From: Hyphomonas sp.
Lineage (GTDB): Bacteria > Pseudomonadota > Alphaproteobacteria > Caulobacterales > Hyphomonadaceae
Direction: 5' to 3'
NCBI GenBank assembly: GCA_020638455.1
Contig: JACKIK010000001.1
Location: 1,116,001-1,180,000, forward strand
DNA length: 64,000 nt
The position numbers and the translations under genes are program-made. The notes beneath the pieces are model-generated. The model was not told the DNA's origin. It searched no databases and worked only from the letters and a program-made list of their open reading frames with translations. Below are positions 14,899 through 23,786 of the stretch, in pieces (position 1 is the stretch's first letter; each line of letters starts with the position of its first letter).

Positions 14899-17800
14899 TC
14901 AGGCCTTTTCGGCAACCTTCCTTCTGGACTTCGGCTTGGTGCGTGCCAGCAGCAGATCGGCCACTTCCTTCGGCACGATCATCAACATGTCGTGCACGGA
15001 ACGTTCCCAGTCGTCGAGGATATCCCGCGCGCGGACTGAGCCCGTGCGGCGGGCATGTTCCTCGATCAGGGCCTTCGCTTCCCCGATATGTTCGGCCGGC
15101 ATTTCGGACAGCGAATACCAGTCGATCGAATCGGGGTTCACGACGCGCTCGAACCGGTTGGCCGGATCCCAGATATAGGCCGCCCCGCCGGTCATGCCGG
15201 CGCCGAAATTGTCGCCGGCCGGGCCGAGGATCACGGCGCGGCCATTGGTCATGTATTCGCAGCCATTGGCGCCGCAGCCTTCAACCACGGTCTTTGCGCC
15301 GGAGTTCCGCACCGCGAAGCGCACGCCCGCCGTCCCGGAGGCGAACAGCTTGCCGCTGGTCGCGCCATAGAGGCAGGTATTGCCGATGATCGCGTCGCCG
15401 GAAGCCGAGCGGCGGTCTTTCGGACGGGGCGCAACCACGATGGTCGCCCCCGAAAGGCCCTTGCCGACATAGTCGTTGGCGTCACCGATCACTTCGAGCA
15501 GCAGGCCCTGCACGGCGAAGGCGCCGAGCGACTGACCGGCCGAGCCTTCGAGCCGGATGTGCAGGCGGGCTTCCGGCAGGGCGTGCATGCCGAATTTGCG
15601 CGTGATGGCCGAACTCGACCGCGTGCCGATGGCCCGCATCGTGTTCTGGACGCCGTATTCGAGCTGCATCTTTTCGCCGCGCTCGAAGAAGGGCTCGGCA
15701 TCGCGGAGGATCTGGGCGTCCAGCGTGTCCGGCACTTCCTCGCGGCGGGCCGGCTGGTAGACCAGCGGCTTGTCGGCATCGACCTGAACAAGGAGGGGGT
15801 TGAGGTCGAGGTCGTCGAGATGGGTCGCGCCGCGGCTGACCTGGACGAGCAGGTCGGTCCGGCCGATGGCCTCATCCAGTGAGCGAAGGCCCAGCGAGGC
15901 AAGGATTTCACGCACATCCTCGGCGATGAAGCTCATCAGGTTGACCACCTTGTCCGGCGTGCCGGTGAAGTGGGCGCGGAGTGCCTCGTCCTGCACGCAG
16001 ACGCCGACGGGGCAGGTGTTGGAGTGGCACTGGCGCACCATGATGCAGCCCATGGCGACGAGCGAAGCCGTGCCGATGCCGTATTCCTCCGCCCCCAGCA
16101 TGGCGGCGATGACAATGTCGCGTCCGGTGCGGAGGCCACCGTCGGTGCGCAGCGTGACCTTGTTGCGGAGATTGTTGAGCGACAGGATCTGATGCGCCTC
16201 GGTGAGACCAAGTTCCCAGGGCAGGCCGGCATATTTGATCGAGGTCTGAGGACTTGCCCCCGTGCCGCCGACGCCGCCGGCGATCAGGATCACGTCGGCC
16301 TTCGCCTTGGCGACACCGGCCGCGACCGTGCCCACGCCGGACTGGGCGACGAGCTTCACGCAGACGCGCGCGTCCGGATTGATCTGCTTCAGGTCGTAGA
16401 TCAGCTGGGCCAGGTCTTCGATCGAATAGATGTCGTGGTGCGGCGGCGGCGAAATCAGCGTCACGCCGGGCGTCGCATGGCGCAGCTTGGCGATCAGTTC
16501 GGTGACCTTGAAGCCGGGCAGCTGGCCGCCCTCGCCGGGCTTGGCACCCTGGGCGATCTTGATCTCGATCTCGCGACACTGGTTGAGATATTCCGCCGTC
16601 ACACCGAAGCGGCCGGAGGCGATCTGCTTGACGGAGGAGTTCATATTGTCGCCGTTCGGCAGCGGCCGGTAGCGCGCGCGGTCTTCGCCGCCTTCGCCGG
16701 AAACGGATTTCGCGCCGATCCGGTTCATTGCGATGTTGAGCGTACCGTGCGCTTCGGGGCTGAGGGCGCCGAGCGACATGCCGGGCGTGACGAAGCGCTT
16801 GCGGATCTCGTTGATCGACTGGACTTCCGAGAGGGGGACCGGCGCGCGCGTGCGCTTGAAGTCCAGCAGGTCGCGTAGCTGGATCGGATCGCGCGCATGG
16901 ATGGCGTCGGCGAACTTGCGGTAAACGGAATAGTCGCCGGTATTGCAGGCTGTCTGCAGCGTGTGGATCAGCGTGCCGTCGAGCGCATGCGGCTCGTCAC
17001 CGGCGCGCAGACGGTAGAAGCCGCCGACGGGCAGGGCGACAACATCCTCGTCGAACGCCATCTCGTGACGAACCAGCGCGTTCTCCTCGAGACCGGCAAG
17101 GCCAAGGCCGGAGATGCGGCTGGACATGCCGGGGAAATAGTCCGCGACCAGAGCGCGGGAGAGGCCGAGGGCTTCGAAATTGTATCCGCCGCGATAGGAC
17201 GAGATGACGGAGATGCCCATCTTGGAGATGATCTTCAGCAGGCCCGCCTCGACCGCCTTCTTGTAGTTCAGCACGCACTCGCCGAGCGTCATGTCGCCAT
17301 AGAGGCCGCGGGCGTGGCGATCTGCGATCACGTCCTGCGCGAGGTAGGCGTTGACGCAGGTCGCGCCGACGCCGACGAGGACGGCGAAATAGTGCGTGTC
17401 CAGACATTCGGCGGAGCGGACCGTGATCGAGCAGAAGGTGCGAAGGCCCTGACCGACAAGATGTGAATGCACCGCTCCGGTGGCGAGGATCATTGGGATC
17501 GCGATGCGGCTGGCGGACTGGTACTGGTCCGTCAGGATGATGTGCTCGCGTCCTTCGCGGACAGCATCCTCCGCTTCGCGGCGGATGCGCGACAGGGCAT
17601 CCTTGAGCGCAGCGCCGTCATGGCGGCCTTCCTCCTGCGGGAAGGTGCAGTCGATCTCCGCATATTCGCCGCCGAGGCGGGTCAGCAGCCGGTCATACAT
17701 GCCGGTCGTCAGGACAGGGCTTTCCAGCACGAACACTTCCTGCTGGGACTTGTCCGTCTCCAGAACGTTGCCGAGGTTCTTGAACCGCGTCTTGAGACTC

Positions 17801-19440
17801 ATCACCCGTTCCTCGCGGAGCGGGTCGACTGGCGGATTGGTCACCTGACTGAAATTCTGCCGGAAGAAATGGCTCATCGGGCGGTAGTGGTAGGACAGCA
17901 CGGCCGGGGCCGTGTCATCGCCCATGGAGCCGATGGCTTCCTTGCCGCCTTCGACCATCGGGGACAGGATGAGTTCGAGCGATTCCATCGTATAGCCGGC
18001 GGCGGTCTGACGGCGGAGCAGCTCTTCCTTCGAGAACATGGCAGGCTCCGGCCCGGGGCCGATTTCCGGTTCCAGTTCGGTGACGGCGGATAGCCATTCC
18101 TCATACGGTGCCTGTGCGGCGAGGTGGTCGACGATTTCCTTGTGGTCGTAGAATTTGCCGGTCTTGAGGTCAGCCGCGATCATGCCACCCGCTGGGATGG
18201 AGCCGCGGCGGGCGACTTCATGGTCGCCCAGCGGGCACATGCCGGTTTCCGAGCCGACAGCGAGAATGCCGTCCGTGGTCAGCGCATAGCGGAGCGGGCG
18301 GAGACCGTTGCGATCCAGTCCGGCAATGGCCCAGCGCCCGTCATATGCGGCGATGCCGGCCGGGCCGTCCCAGGGTTCCATGACGGAGTTGCAGTAATCA
18401 TACAGTGCCCGGTGGGCGAGCGGCATGACGGAATCGCGCTTCGACCAGGCTTCCGGAATCAGCATCGCCTTGGCCATCGGTGCCGAGCGGCCCGACTTGC
18501 AGAGCAGTTCCCAGACCGAGTCCAGCGCGCCGGAATCCGATGTGCCGTCCGGGATCACCGGCTTCACATCCTCGACATGCTCGCCATAGGCCTCCGAGAC
18601 CATGCGGATCTCGTGGCTCTTCATCCAGTTCTTGTTGCCGCGCAGCGTGTTGATTTCGCCATTGTGCGCGATCATGCGGAACGGCTGGGCCAGGGCCCAT
18701 TGCGGGAAAGTGTTGGTGGAATAGCGCTGGTGATAGATGGCGAAGGCGGAGACGAAGCGGTCGTCCTGCAGGTCGAGATAGAAGCGGTCGATATCCTGCG
18801 CCAGGAACATGCCCTTGTAGATCAGCGAGGCATTGCTCAGTGAGCAGATGTAGAAGCTGGGGATCGCGGCCTCGCGGGCCCGGCGCTCGATCCGGCGGCG
18901 GCAGATATAGAGGGCGCGCTCCAGCTCCTCGCTGGTGCGGCCGCGGGCGTCGCGGAACATGATCTGTTCGATGGCCGGGCGCGTATCCTTCGCCTTCTGT
19001 CCGATCACAGACACATCGACCGGCGGCTGGCGCCAGCCATAGATGTAGAAGCCGAAATGCAGCACTTCGGTCTCGACCAGTGTGCGGGCCGCCTCCTGCG
19101 CGCCGAAGTCCGTGCGCGGCAGGAAGATCTGGCCGACGCAGATCGGGTCGTCCGTCGGGCTGTGGCCGGTACGGGTGACGTGCTCGCGGAAGAAGTCCTG
19201 CGGAACCTCGACTCGAATACCGGCGCCGTCACCGGTCTTGCCGTCGGCGTCGACAGCGCCGCGATGCCAGACATTCTTGAGGGCCTTGATGCCCATTTCG
19301 ACGATCTCGCGGCGCGGCTTGCCGTCGAGCGCGGCGACAAGGCCGACGCCGCAGGCATCGTGCTCCATGGACGGATCATAGGCGCCGGCTTCCATCAGGC
19401 GCTGGCGGTTTGCTTCATACTGCTTCACATAATCGGACAT
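14899..19440 (-). CDS. gltB: Glutamate synthase, large (alpha) subunit
   Basis: At 1513 residues this is a full-length NADPH-GOGAT large subunit. The glutaminase domain (about 30-400) starts at Cys30 in EHDACGVG, which becomes the N-terminal nucleophile after removal of the leader. A central domain follows (about 480-780), then the FMN-binding synthase domain (about 830-1200) with the 3Fe-4S cysteines in GCIMVRQCHSNTCPVGVC near residue 1130, and a C-terminal GXGXG domain (about 1260-1480). It makes two glutamates from glutamine and 2-oxoglutarate with electrons delivered through GltD. It starts 4 bases after the gltD stop, so both are co-transcribed. Confidence 0.98.
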   Translation of the reverse strand: MSDYVKQYEANRQRLMEAGAYDPSMEHDACGVGLVAALDGKPRREIVEMGIKALKNVWHRGAVDADGKTGDGAGIRVEVPQDFFREHVTRTGHSPTDDPICVGQIFLPRTDFGAQEAARTLVETEVLHFGFYIYGWRQPPVDVSVIGQKAKDTRPAIEQIMFRDARGRTSEELERALYICRRRIERRAREAAIPSFYICSLSNASLIYKGMFLAQDIDRFYLDLQDDRFVSAFAIYHQRYSTNTFPQWALAQPFRMIAHNGEINTLRGNKNWMKSHEIRMVSEAYGEHVEDVKPVIPDGTSDSGALDSVWELLCKSGRSAPMAKAMLIPEAWSKRDSVMPLAHRALYDYCNSVMEPWDGPAGIAAYDGRWAIAGLDRNGLRPLRYALTTDGILAVGSETGMCPLGDHEVARRGSIPAGGMIAADLKTGKFYDHKEIVDHLAAQAPYEEWLSAVTELEPEIGPGPEPAMFSKEELLRRQTAAGYTMESLELILSPMVEGGKEAIGSMGDDTAPAVLSYHYRPMSHFFRQNFSQVTNPPVDPLREERVMSLKTRFKNLGNVLETDKSQQEVFVLESPVLTTGMYDRLLTRLGGEYAEIDCTFPQEEGRHDGAALKDALSRIRREAEDAVREGREHIILTDQYQSASRIAIPMILATGAVHSHLVGQGLRTFCSITVRSAECLDTHYFAVLVGVGATCVNAYLAQDVIADRHARGLYGDMTLGECVLNYKKAVEAGLLKIISKMGISVISSYRGGYNFEALGLSRALVADYFPGMSSRISGLGLAGLEENALVRHEMAFDEDVVALPVGGFYRLRAGDEPHALDGTLIHTLQTACNTGDYSVYRKFADAIHARDPIQLRDLLDFKRTRAPVPLSEVQSINEIRKRFVTPGMSLGALSPEAHGTLNIAMNRIGAKSVSGEGGEDRARYRPLPNGDNMNSSVKQIASGRFGVTAEYLNQCREIEIKIAQGAKPGEGGQLPGFKVTELIAKLRHATPGVTLISPPPHHDIYSIEDLAQLIYDLKQINPDARVCVKLVAQSGVGTVAAGVAKAKADVILIAGGVGGTGASPQTSIKYAGLPWELGLTEAHQILSLNNLRNKVTLRTDGGLRTGRDIVIAAMLGAEEYGIGTASLVAMGCIMVRQCHSNTCPVGVCVQDEALRAHFTGTPDKVVNLMSFIAEDVREILASLGLRSLDEAIGRTDLLVQVSRGATHLDDLDLNPLLVQVDADKPLVYQPARREEVPDTLDAQILRDAEPFFERGEKMQLEYGVQNTMRAIGTRSSSAITRKFGMHALPEARLHIRLEGSAGQSLGAFAVQGLLLEVIGDANDYVGKGLSGATIVVAPRPKDRRSASGDAIIGNTCLYGATSGKLFASGTAGVRFAVRNSGAKTVVEGCGANGCEYMTNGRAVILGPAGDNFGAGMTGGAAYIWDPANRFERVVNPDSIDWYSLSEMPAEHIGEAKALIEEHARRTGSVRARDILDDWERSVHDMLMIVPKEVADLLLARTKPKSRRKVAEKA

Positions 19441-19444
19441 CTGA

Positions 19445-20887
19445 TCACTCCGCTGCCACTTTTGCGGCTGCTTCTGCGGCTTTCATCGCCTTGTGCATCG
19501 CGTCGGCGGCATCGCGGCCATCCTTGATGCCCCAGACGACGAGCGAGGCGCCGCGCACAATGTCGCCGGCGGCGTAGACACCGGGCAGGCTCGTTTCCAT
19601 GGTCTTGAAGTCGACCTTCACCGCGCCCCAGCGGTTCACAGCGAGGGCGGGTTCGTCGAACAGGGCGGGCAGGTCTTCGGGGTCGAAGCCGAGCGCCTTG
19701 ATCACCATGTCAGCTTTCACGTCGAAGGTCTCACCCGTCTTCACCGGGCTCTGCCGGCCGGAGGCATCGGGCTCCCCGAGCTTCATGCGCGCGGCGCGCA
19801 CGGCTTTCGCCTTGCCTTTCGAATCGAGGATCGCTTCGGGGTTGGCGAGCCATTCGAAGACGACGCCTTCTTCTTCCGCATTGGCCACTTCGCGCTGGCT
19901 GCCCGGCATGTTGGCGCGGTCGCGGCGGTAGAGGCAGGTGACGGATTTCGCGCCCTGGCGGATCGCCGTGCGCACGCAGTCCATCGCGGTGTCGCCGCCG
20001 CCGATCACCACGACCTTCTTGCCGCTGGCGTCGAGCGAGCCGTCGTCGAAGGCCGGTACGGCGTCGCCGAGGCCCTTGCGGTTGGAAGCGGTGAGATAGT
20101 CGAGCGCCGGATAGACGCCTTCGGCGCCGCTGCCGGGGCATTTCAGATCCTTCGCGGCATAAACGCCGGTCGCGATAAGGACCGTGTCGTGTGTGTCGCG
20201 CAGCTTCTGCAGGGTGAGTTTCTCGCCGATCCGCGTTTTGAATTTGAATTTCACGCCGGACTTCTGGAGGTGCTCGATGCGCCGTTCCACGACATGCTTT
20301 TCCAGCTTGAAGCCGGGGATGCCGTAGACGAGCAGCCCGCCGCCGCGGTCATAGGCGTCGTAGACGGTGACCTTGTAGCCCTTGCGGCGCAGCTGTTCCG
20401 CGGCAGCGAGGCCCGCCGGGCCGGCGCCGATGATGCCCGCCGACTGCTTCCGCTCCCGCGGCGGCTGGATGGGCGTGACCCAGCCATTCTCCCACGCGGT
20501 GTCGGTGATGTATTTCTCGATGGACCCGATGGTGACGGTGCCGTGGCCGGACTGCTCGATCGTGCAGATGCCTTCGCAGAGGCGGTCCTGCGGGCAGATG
20601 CGGCCGCAGATCTCCGGCATGTTGTTGGTCGCCGACGAGGTGCGCCAGGCTTCTTCGAGCCGCCCTTCAGCGGCAAGGCGCAGCCAGTCGGGGATGTTGT
20701 TGGAGAGCGGGCAGCCTTGCTGGCAGAACGGAACCCCGCATTGCGAGCAGCGCGAGGCCTGGGTGCGGGCCGCGTCAGCCGGGAAGCTGCTGTAGATCTC
20801 GTCGAAGTCGAGGGCGCGCTGCTTCGCCGGCCGCTTTTCCGGCATGGCGCGCGGCACCTGCGTGAATTTCAGCATTCTCTCGGCCAT
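19445..20887 (-). CDS. gltD: Glutamate synthase, small (beta) subunit
   Basis: A 480-residue flavoprotein. The N-terminal part has two cysteine clusters for 4Fe-4S centres: CSQCGVPFCQQGCP (residues 47-60) and CGRICPQDRLCEGIC (near 100-115). An FAD site (GIIGAGPAGLAAAEQL, about 150) and an NADPH site (VVIGGGDTAMDC, about 290) follow. It passes electrons from NADPH to GltB. The start at 20887 has AGGGAG at about 7 bases. In many bacteria gltB comes first; here gltD is upstream. A region with several ATATC/GATAT half-sites precedes it. Confidence 0.97.
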   Translation of the reverse strand: MAERMLKFTQVPRAMPEKRPAKQRALDFDEIYSSFPADAARTQASRCSQCGVPFCQQGCPLSNNIPDWLRLAAEGRLEEAWRTSSATNNMPEICGRICPQDRLCEGICTIEQSGHGTVTIGSIEKYITDTAWENGWVTPIQPPRERKQSAGIIGAGPAGLAAAEQLRRKGYKVTVYDAYDRGGGLLVYGIPGFKLEKHVVERRIEHLQKSGVKFKFKTRIGEKLTLQKLRDTHDTVLIATGVYAAKDLKCPGSGAEGVYPALDYLTASNRKGLGDAVPAFDDGSLDASGKKVVVIGGGDTAMDCVRTAIRQGAKSVTCLYRRDRANMPGSQREVANAEEEGVVFEWLANPEAILDSKGKAKAVRAARMKLGEPDASGRQSPVKTGETFDVKADMVIKALGFDPEDLPALFDEPALAVNRWGAVKVDFKTMETSLPGVYAAGDIVRGASLVVWGIKDGRDAADAMHKAMKAAEAAAKVAAE

Positions 20888-20953
20888 GGCCCTGGCTCCC
20901 TGCAAGCAGGTGTCAGGCTTAGGGGCAGAGCGCGCGTCCCACAAGCCGAATCT

Positions 20954-20979
20954 GAATATCGCATATCAATACGATATTC
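20954..20979. promoter_or_regulatory. Inverted repeat upstream of gltDB
   Basis: GAATATCG (20954-20961) and CGATATTC (20972-20979) are perfect inverted repeats 10 bases apart, with another ATATC inside. A related ATATC-N5-GATAT pair lies at 21037-21051. The gap between gltD and uppP (236 bases) is AT-rich and would hold both promoters. It is a candidate regulator-binding region; the regulator is unknown. Confidence 0.5.
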
Positions 20980-21123
20980 GAAAATGCGGAATTTTACACT
21001 TGGTTTACGCGCAGTTCGGAAGTTTTCCTGAGAAAGATATCGAGTTGATATAGGGAAAAATCGCGTGCTTCCGGACCAAAACCATTTTATGCCTCAGATC
21101 GAACGTATTGAGGGGCCTGTTCG

Positions 21124-21978
21124 TTGTCACTGCTGCAGCTCGCCATTATCGCAACGCTCCAGGGCCTGACCGAGTGGCTGCCGATTTCCTCCTCCGGCCA
21201 TGTGCTGCTCGCCTCCGACTTCTTCGGCGTCACCGGCCGCGATGAGCTGCTGATCAATGCCGTCTCGAATCTCGGCACGCTGGCGGCCATGCTGATCTAT
21301 TTCCGGAAGGACATCGCGCGCCTGCTCATCGGCGTCCTCGAACTGGTGATGTCGCCGCGGTCGAAAATGCCGCTGTCGCCGGCCGCACGGCTTGTTGTTT
21401 GCGTGATCGTCGCGACGCCGGTCGCGCTGGCGGCTGGGCTGCTGTACGAAGTGGCGCTGCCGGAAAGCGTGCAGGATGCGATGCGCAGCGTCTATGTCGT
21501 CGCCGGGGCGACCATCATTTTCGGCGCGCTGCTCTGGTGGGCCGACATCGCCGGGCCGCGGACCCGCAAGGAAGACGACATGACCATCGCTCATGCGGCG
21601 CTGATCGGGGCGACGCAGGCGATTGCCGCGATCATTCCCGGTACCAGCCGTTCCGGCATCACGATGACGGCGGCGCGGTTCCTCGGCTATGAGCGGACCG
21701 AAGCCGCGCGCGTATCGATGCTGATCGGGGCGCCGATCCTGGCGGCGGCGGGACTGTACGGGGCCTATGGCCTGTTCACGGCAGATGCCGACAGCGGCGC
21801 CGTGCTGACCTTCAGCGACGGAATGATCGTTGCCGTGATCGCCTTTGTCACGGGCCTTGCCTCGATCTGGTTCCTGATGTCGCTGCTGAAGCGGATGAGC
21901 TTCCTGCCCTTCGTGCTGTACCGCTTCCTGCTGGGCGCCCTGCTGCTGCTCGGCTCGCCGATGGTCGGGCTGTTCTAG
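21124..21978 (+). CDS. uppP: Undecaprenyl-diphosphatase UppP (BacA)
   Basis: The 284-residue protein has the BacA motifs LTEWLPISSSGH (residues 15-26) and IIPGTSRSGIT, which hold the conserved Glu, Ser and Arg residues of the active site, and at least seven hydrophobic helices. It dephosphorylates undecaprenyl diphosphate to recycle the carrier lipid for peptidoglycan synthesis, and it is known for bacitracin resistance. The start is a TTG (21124) followed by SLLQLAII; GAGGGG at about 8 bases upstream supports it and no better start codon exists in frame. Its stop shares CTAG with the convergent NDUFA9-like gene. Confidence 0.95.
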   Translation: MSLLQLAIIATLQGLTEWLPISSSGHVLLASDFFGVTGRDELLINAVSNLGTLAAMLIYFRKDIARLLIGVLELVMSPRSKMPLSPAARLVVCVIVATPVALAAGLLYEVALPESVQDAMRSVYVVAGATIIFGALLWWADIAGPRTRKEDDMTIAHAALIGATQAIAAIIPGTSRSGITMTAARFLGYERTEAARVSMLIGAPILAAAGLYGAYGLFTADADSGAVLTFSDGMIVAVIAFVTGLASIWFLMSLLKRMSFLPFVLYRFLLGALLLLGSPMVGLF

Positions 21979-22964
21979 GCCTCTGACGGCTGGCTGAACT
22001 GGCCGTGCGGACGGAACCGCCAGAGATAGGTCGGCACGATCGCCTCGATGGTTTCCGGCGCCGTGATGCCGAGGTCCTTCAGGCCGGGGGCGCCTTCGGC
22101 CGCGACATTGTCTGAGCGCAGCATCTCGACCTGGTCGCCGGTCACCGGCACGTCGCCGAGGAAGCCCCAGCTGAACGGCGGGATGTAGCGCCAGATCGCC
22201 CCGGCAAAGTAGCCGAGCGGGCGGGCGAGGAAGAAGGGCAGGCCGATCCTGAAGCGCGGCCGTTCCGCCGTCTTCAGGATGAAATCGGTGAGTTCGCTGA
22301 AGGTATAGGTGCGCGGGCCGCCCAGTTCATAGGTCTGTCCGGCGGTCGAAGCATCGTCCACGGTCACGGCGATCGCGCGGGCCACGTCGCCGGCATAGAC
22401 CGGCTGGAAGCGCGTCCGTCCGCCGCCGATCAGCGGCATGAACCAGGTGAAGCGGGCCATCTGGGCGAACTTGTTGAAGAAGCCGTCTTCCGGCCCGAAC
22501 ACGATGGAGGGCCGCAGGATGGTGGCGGCGGGTATGGCAGCACGTACGGCGGCTTCGGCTTCGGCCTTGGCACGGGCATAGGCCGAGCGGGATTCCGCGT
22601 CGGCACCGATGGCGGAGACCTGCACGAAGCGGCTGATGCCCTTTTCGGCGGCGACCTCGGCAATCAGGGCGCTGCCTTCATGGATGGTCGATTCGAAGGT
22701 CTGCTTGCCCCGCTCGTCGAGGATGCCGACGAGGTTCACCACGGCATCGGCGCCGTCCATGGCGCGCTCGACCGAAGCGCGGTCGCGGACATTCGCCTGG
22801 GCGAGATCAACCCAGCCCGGCGCGCCGGCAAGGCGGACATCGCCGGCGAGGCCCACGCGGCGGCAGGCGACCCGGACGCGCCAGCCCTTCTTGACCAGTT
22901 CGCGCGCCGCATAGCGCCCGATAAAGCCCGATCCGCCGAAAATGGTCACCAAGCCCTTGGTCAT
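21975..22964 (-). CDS. NAD(P)-binding protein, complex I NDUFA9-like (atypical SDR)
   Basis: The 329-residue protein has an N-terminal Rossmann fold (IFGGSGFIGRYAARELVKKG, residues 8-27) and the usual VNLVGILDERG, plus YARAKAEAEAAV in place of the catalytic YxxxK, as in NDUFA9 and related atypical SDRs. A C-terminal region (PPFSWGFLGDVPVTGDQVEML) matches the bacterial homologues of the mitochondrial complex I accessory subunit. In bacteria its role is not firmly known; a structural or ubiquinone-related role is suggested. It overlaps the uppP stop by 4 bases. Confidence 0.9.
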   Translation of the reverse strand: MTKGLVTIFGGSGFIGRYAARELVKKGWRVRVACRRVGLAGDVRLAGAPGWVDLAQANVRDRASVERAMDGADAVVNLVGILDERGKQTFESTIHEGSALIAEVAAEKGISRFVQVSAIGADAESRSAYARAKAEAEAAVRAAIPAATILRPSIVFGPEDGFFNKFAQMARFTWFMPLIGGGRTRFQPVYAGDVARAIAVTVDDASTAGQTYELGGPRTYTFSELTDFILKTAERPRFRIGLPFFLARPLGYFAGAIWRYIPPFSWGFLGDVPVTGDQVEMLRSDNVAAEGAPGLKDLGITAPETIEAIVPTYLWRFRPHGQFSQPSEA

Positions 22965-23180
22965 GCCATCTGATCCCGAACAGCCTAAGTCTTTCGCCGC
23001 CTTTGATCACACGCCGCCGGGCCTGTCCATGGGGCGGATGTCGCCTGTCGTCGCAGGAGCGCTCATGCGCAATTTCTTCGCAGGTTTACGGTTGGCTCCT
23101 CTCATTGCCGAAGCCATCACATCGCGGCAAAGTGGAGTCGGAATCTACCGCTAGGCGACAAATACAAAAGGGAACCGGGA

Positions 23181-23786
23181 TTGTTGGAGCGCATCGGCAA
23201 TTTTCTGGCCAGTGGAATTCGGGACACCCTTGTGGAATCCGCTTTTTCAGCAGTCCTTACGGTGTTGCTAATTCTGATCGCAGCTGCGTTGTTTGGACGG
23301 TGGCCCAATAGGGTCTCTGTTGCTGGCATGAACCTCGAATTCGCAACACGAAAAACGGTGGAAGCATACTCCGCGAGAAGCCAATCGCCACCTAGTCGTC
23401 AAACGTTGACCCGGTCACTCCAGCGCCTGAGAGGGAATTGGAATGTGCTGTGGGTGGATGACCATCCTGAATGGGTCAGGAATGAGATGGAGGCGCTAAG
23501 TGCCATAGGATTTGATTTTCGGATGGCTCGAAATAATCAGGTCGCCACCGAGATTCTCGAGACCCATTTCTTTCACTTGATTATTTCAGATATCGGACGA
23601 AGCAACGGGCCTTCCGGATTAGAGACGGAGGATATCGCGTTCGATCACGCGGGGCGGGTCCCAATCATATTTTATGTCGGGCAGTCAATTGGTCCAAAAA
23701 CGCCCCGAGGCAACGCTGTCGTCACGAGCCCGAAGGCCCTGTTCGATCAGATCCAGCAGGCGCTGTCGTCTTATGACGCAGTCTGA
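23181..23786 (+). CDS. Membrane-anchored receiver-like protein in a low-GC insert
   Basis: The 201-residue protein has one hydrophobic helix (about residues 20-39) followed by a linker and a receiver-like domain from about 87. It keeps an acidic pair (Asp93, Asp94 in VLWVDDHPEWV) and the phospho-acceptor Asp137 in IISDIGR. The usual Ser/Thr after beta-4 (here FYVG) and the Lys of the KP motif (here TSPKALF) are missing, so it is degenerate. The start is a TTG; no earlier start exists in frame. The gene and its 216-base leader are lower in GC and rich in A/T codons compared with neighbours, which suggests acquisition. No cognate kinase or output domain is adjacent. Its role is unknown. Confidence 0.7.
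   Translation: MLERIGNFLASGIRDTLVESAFSAVLTVLLILIAAALFGRWPNRVSVAGMNLEFATRKTVEAYSARSQSPPSRQTLTRSLQRLRGNWNVLWVDDHPEWVRNEMEALSAIGFDFRMARNNQVATEILETHFFHLIISDIGRSNGPSGLETEDIAFDHAGRVPIIFYVGQSIGPKTPRGNAVVTSPKALFDQIQQALSSYDAV

Noticed and set aside
20996..21011. TTTAC-N6-TTTAC direct repeat as a CtrA site
   Set aside because: It reads TTTA-N7-TTTAC, two mismatches from the CtrA consensus in a naturally AT-rich promoter region; too weak to annotate.
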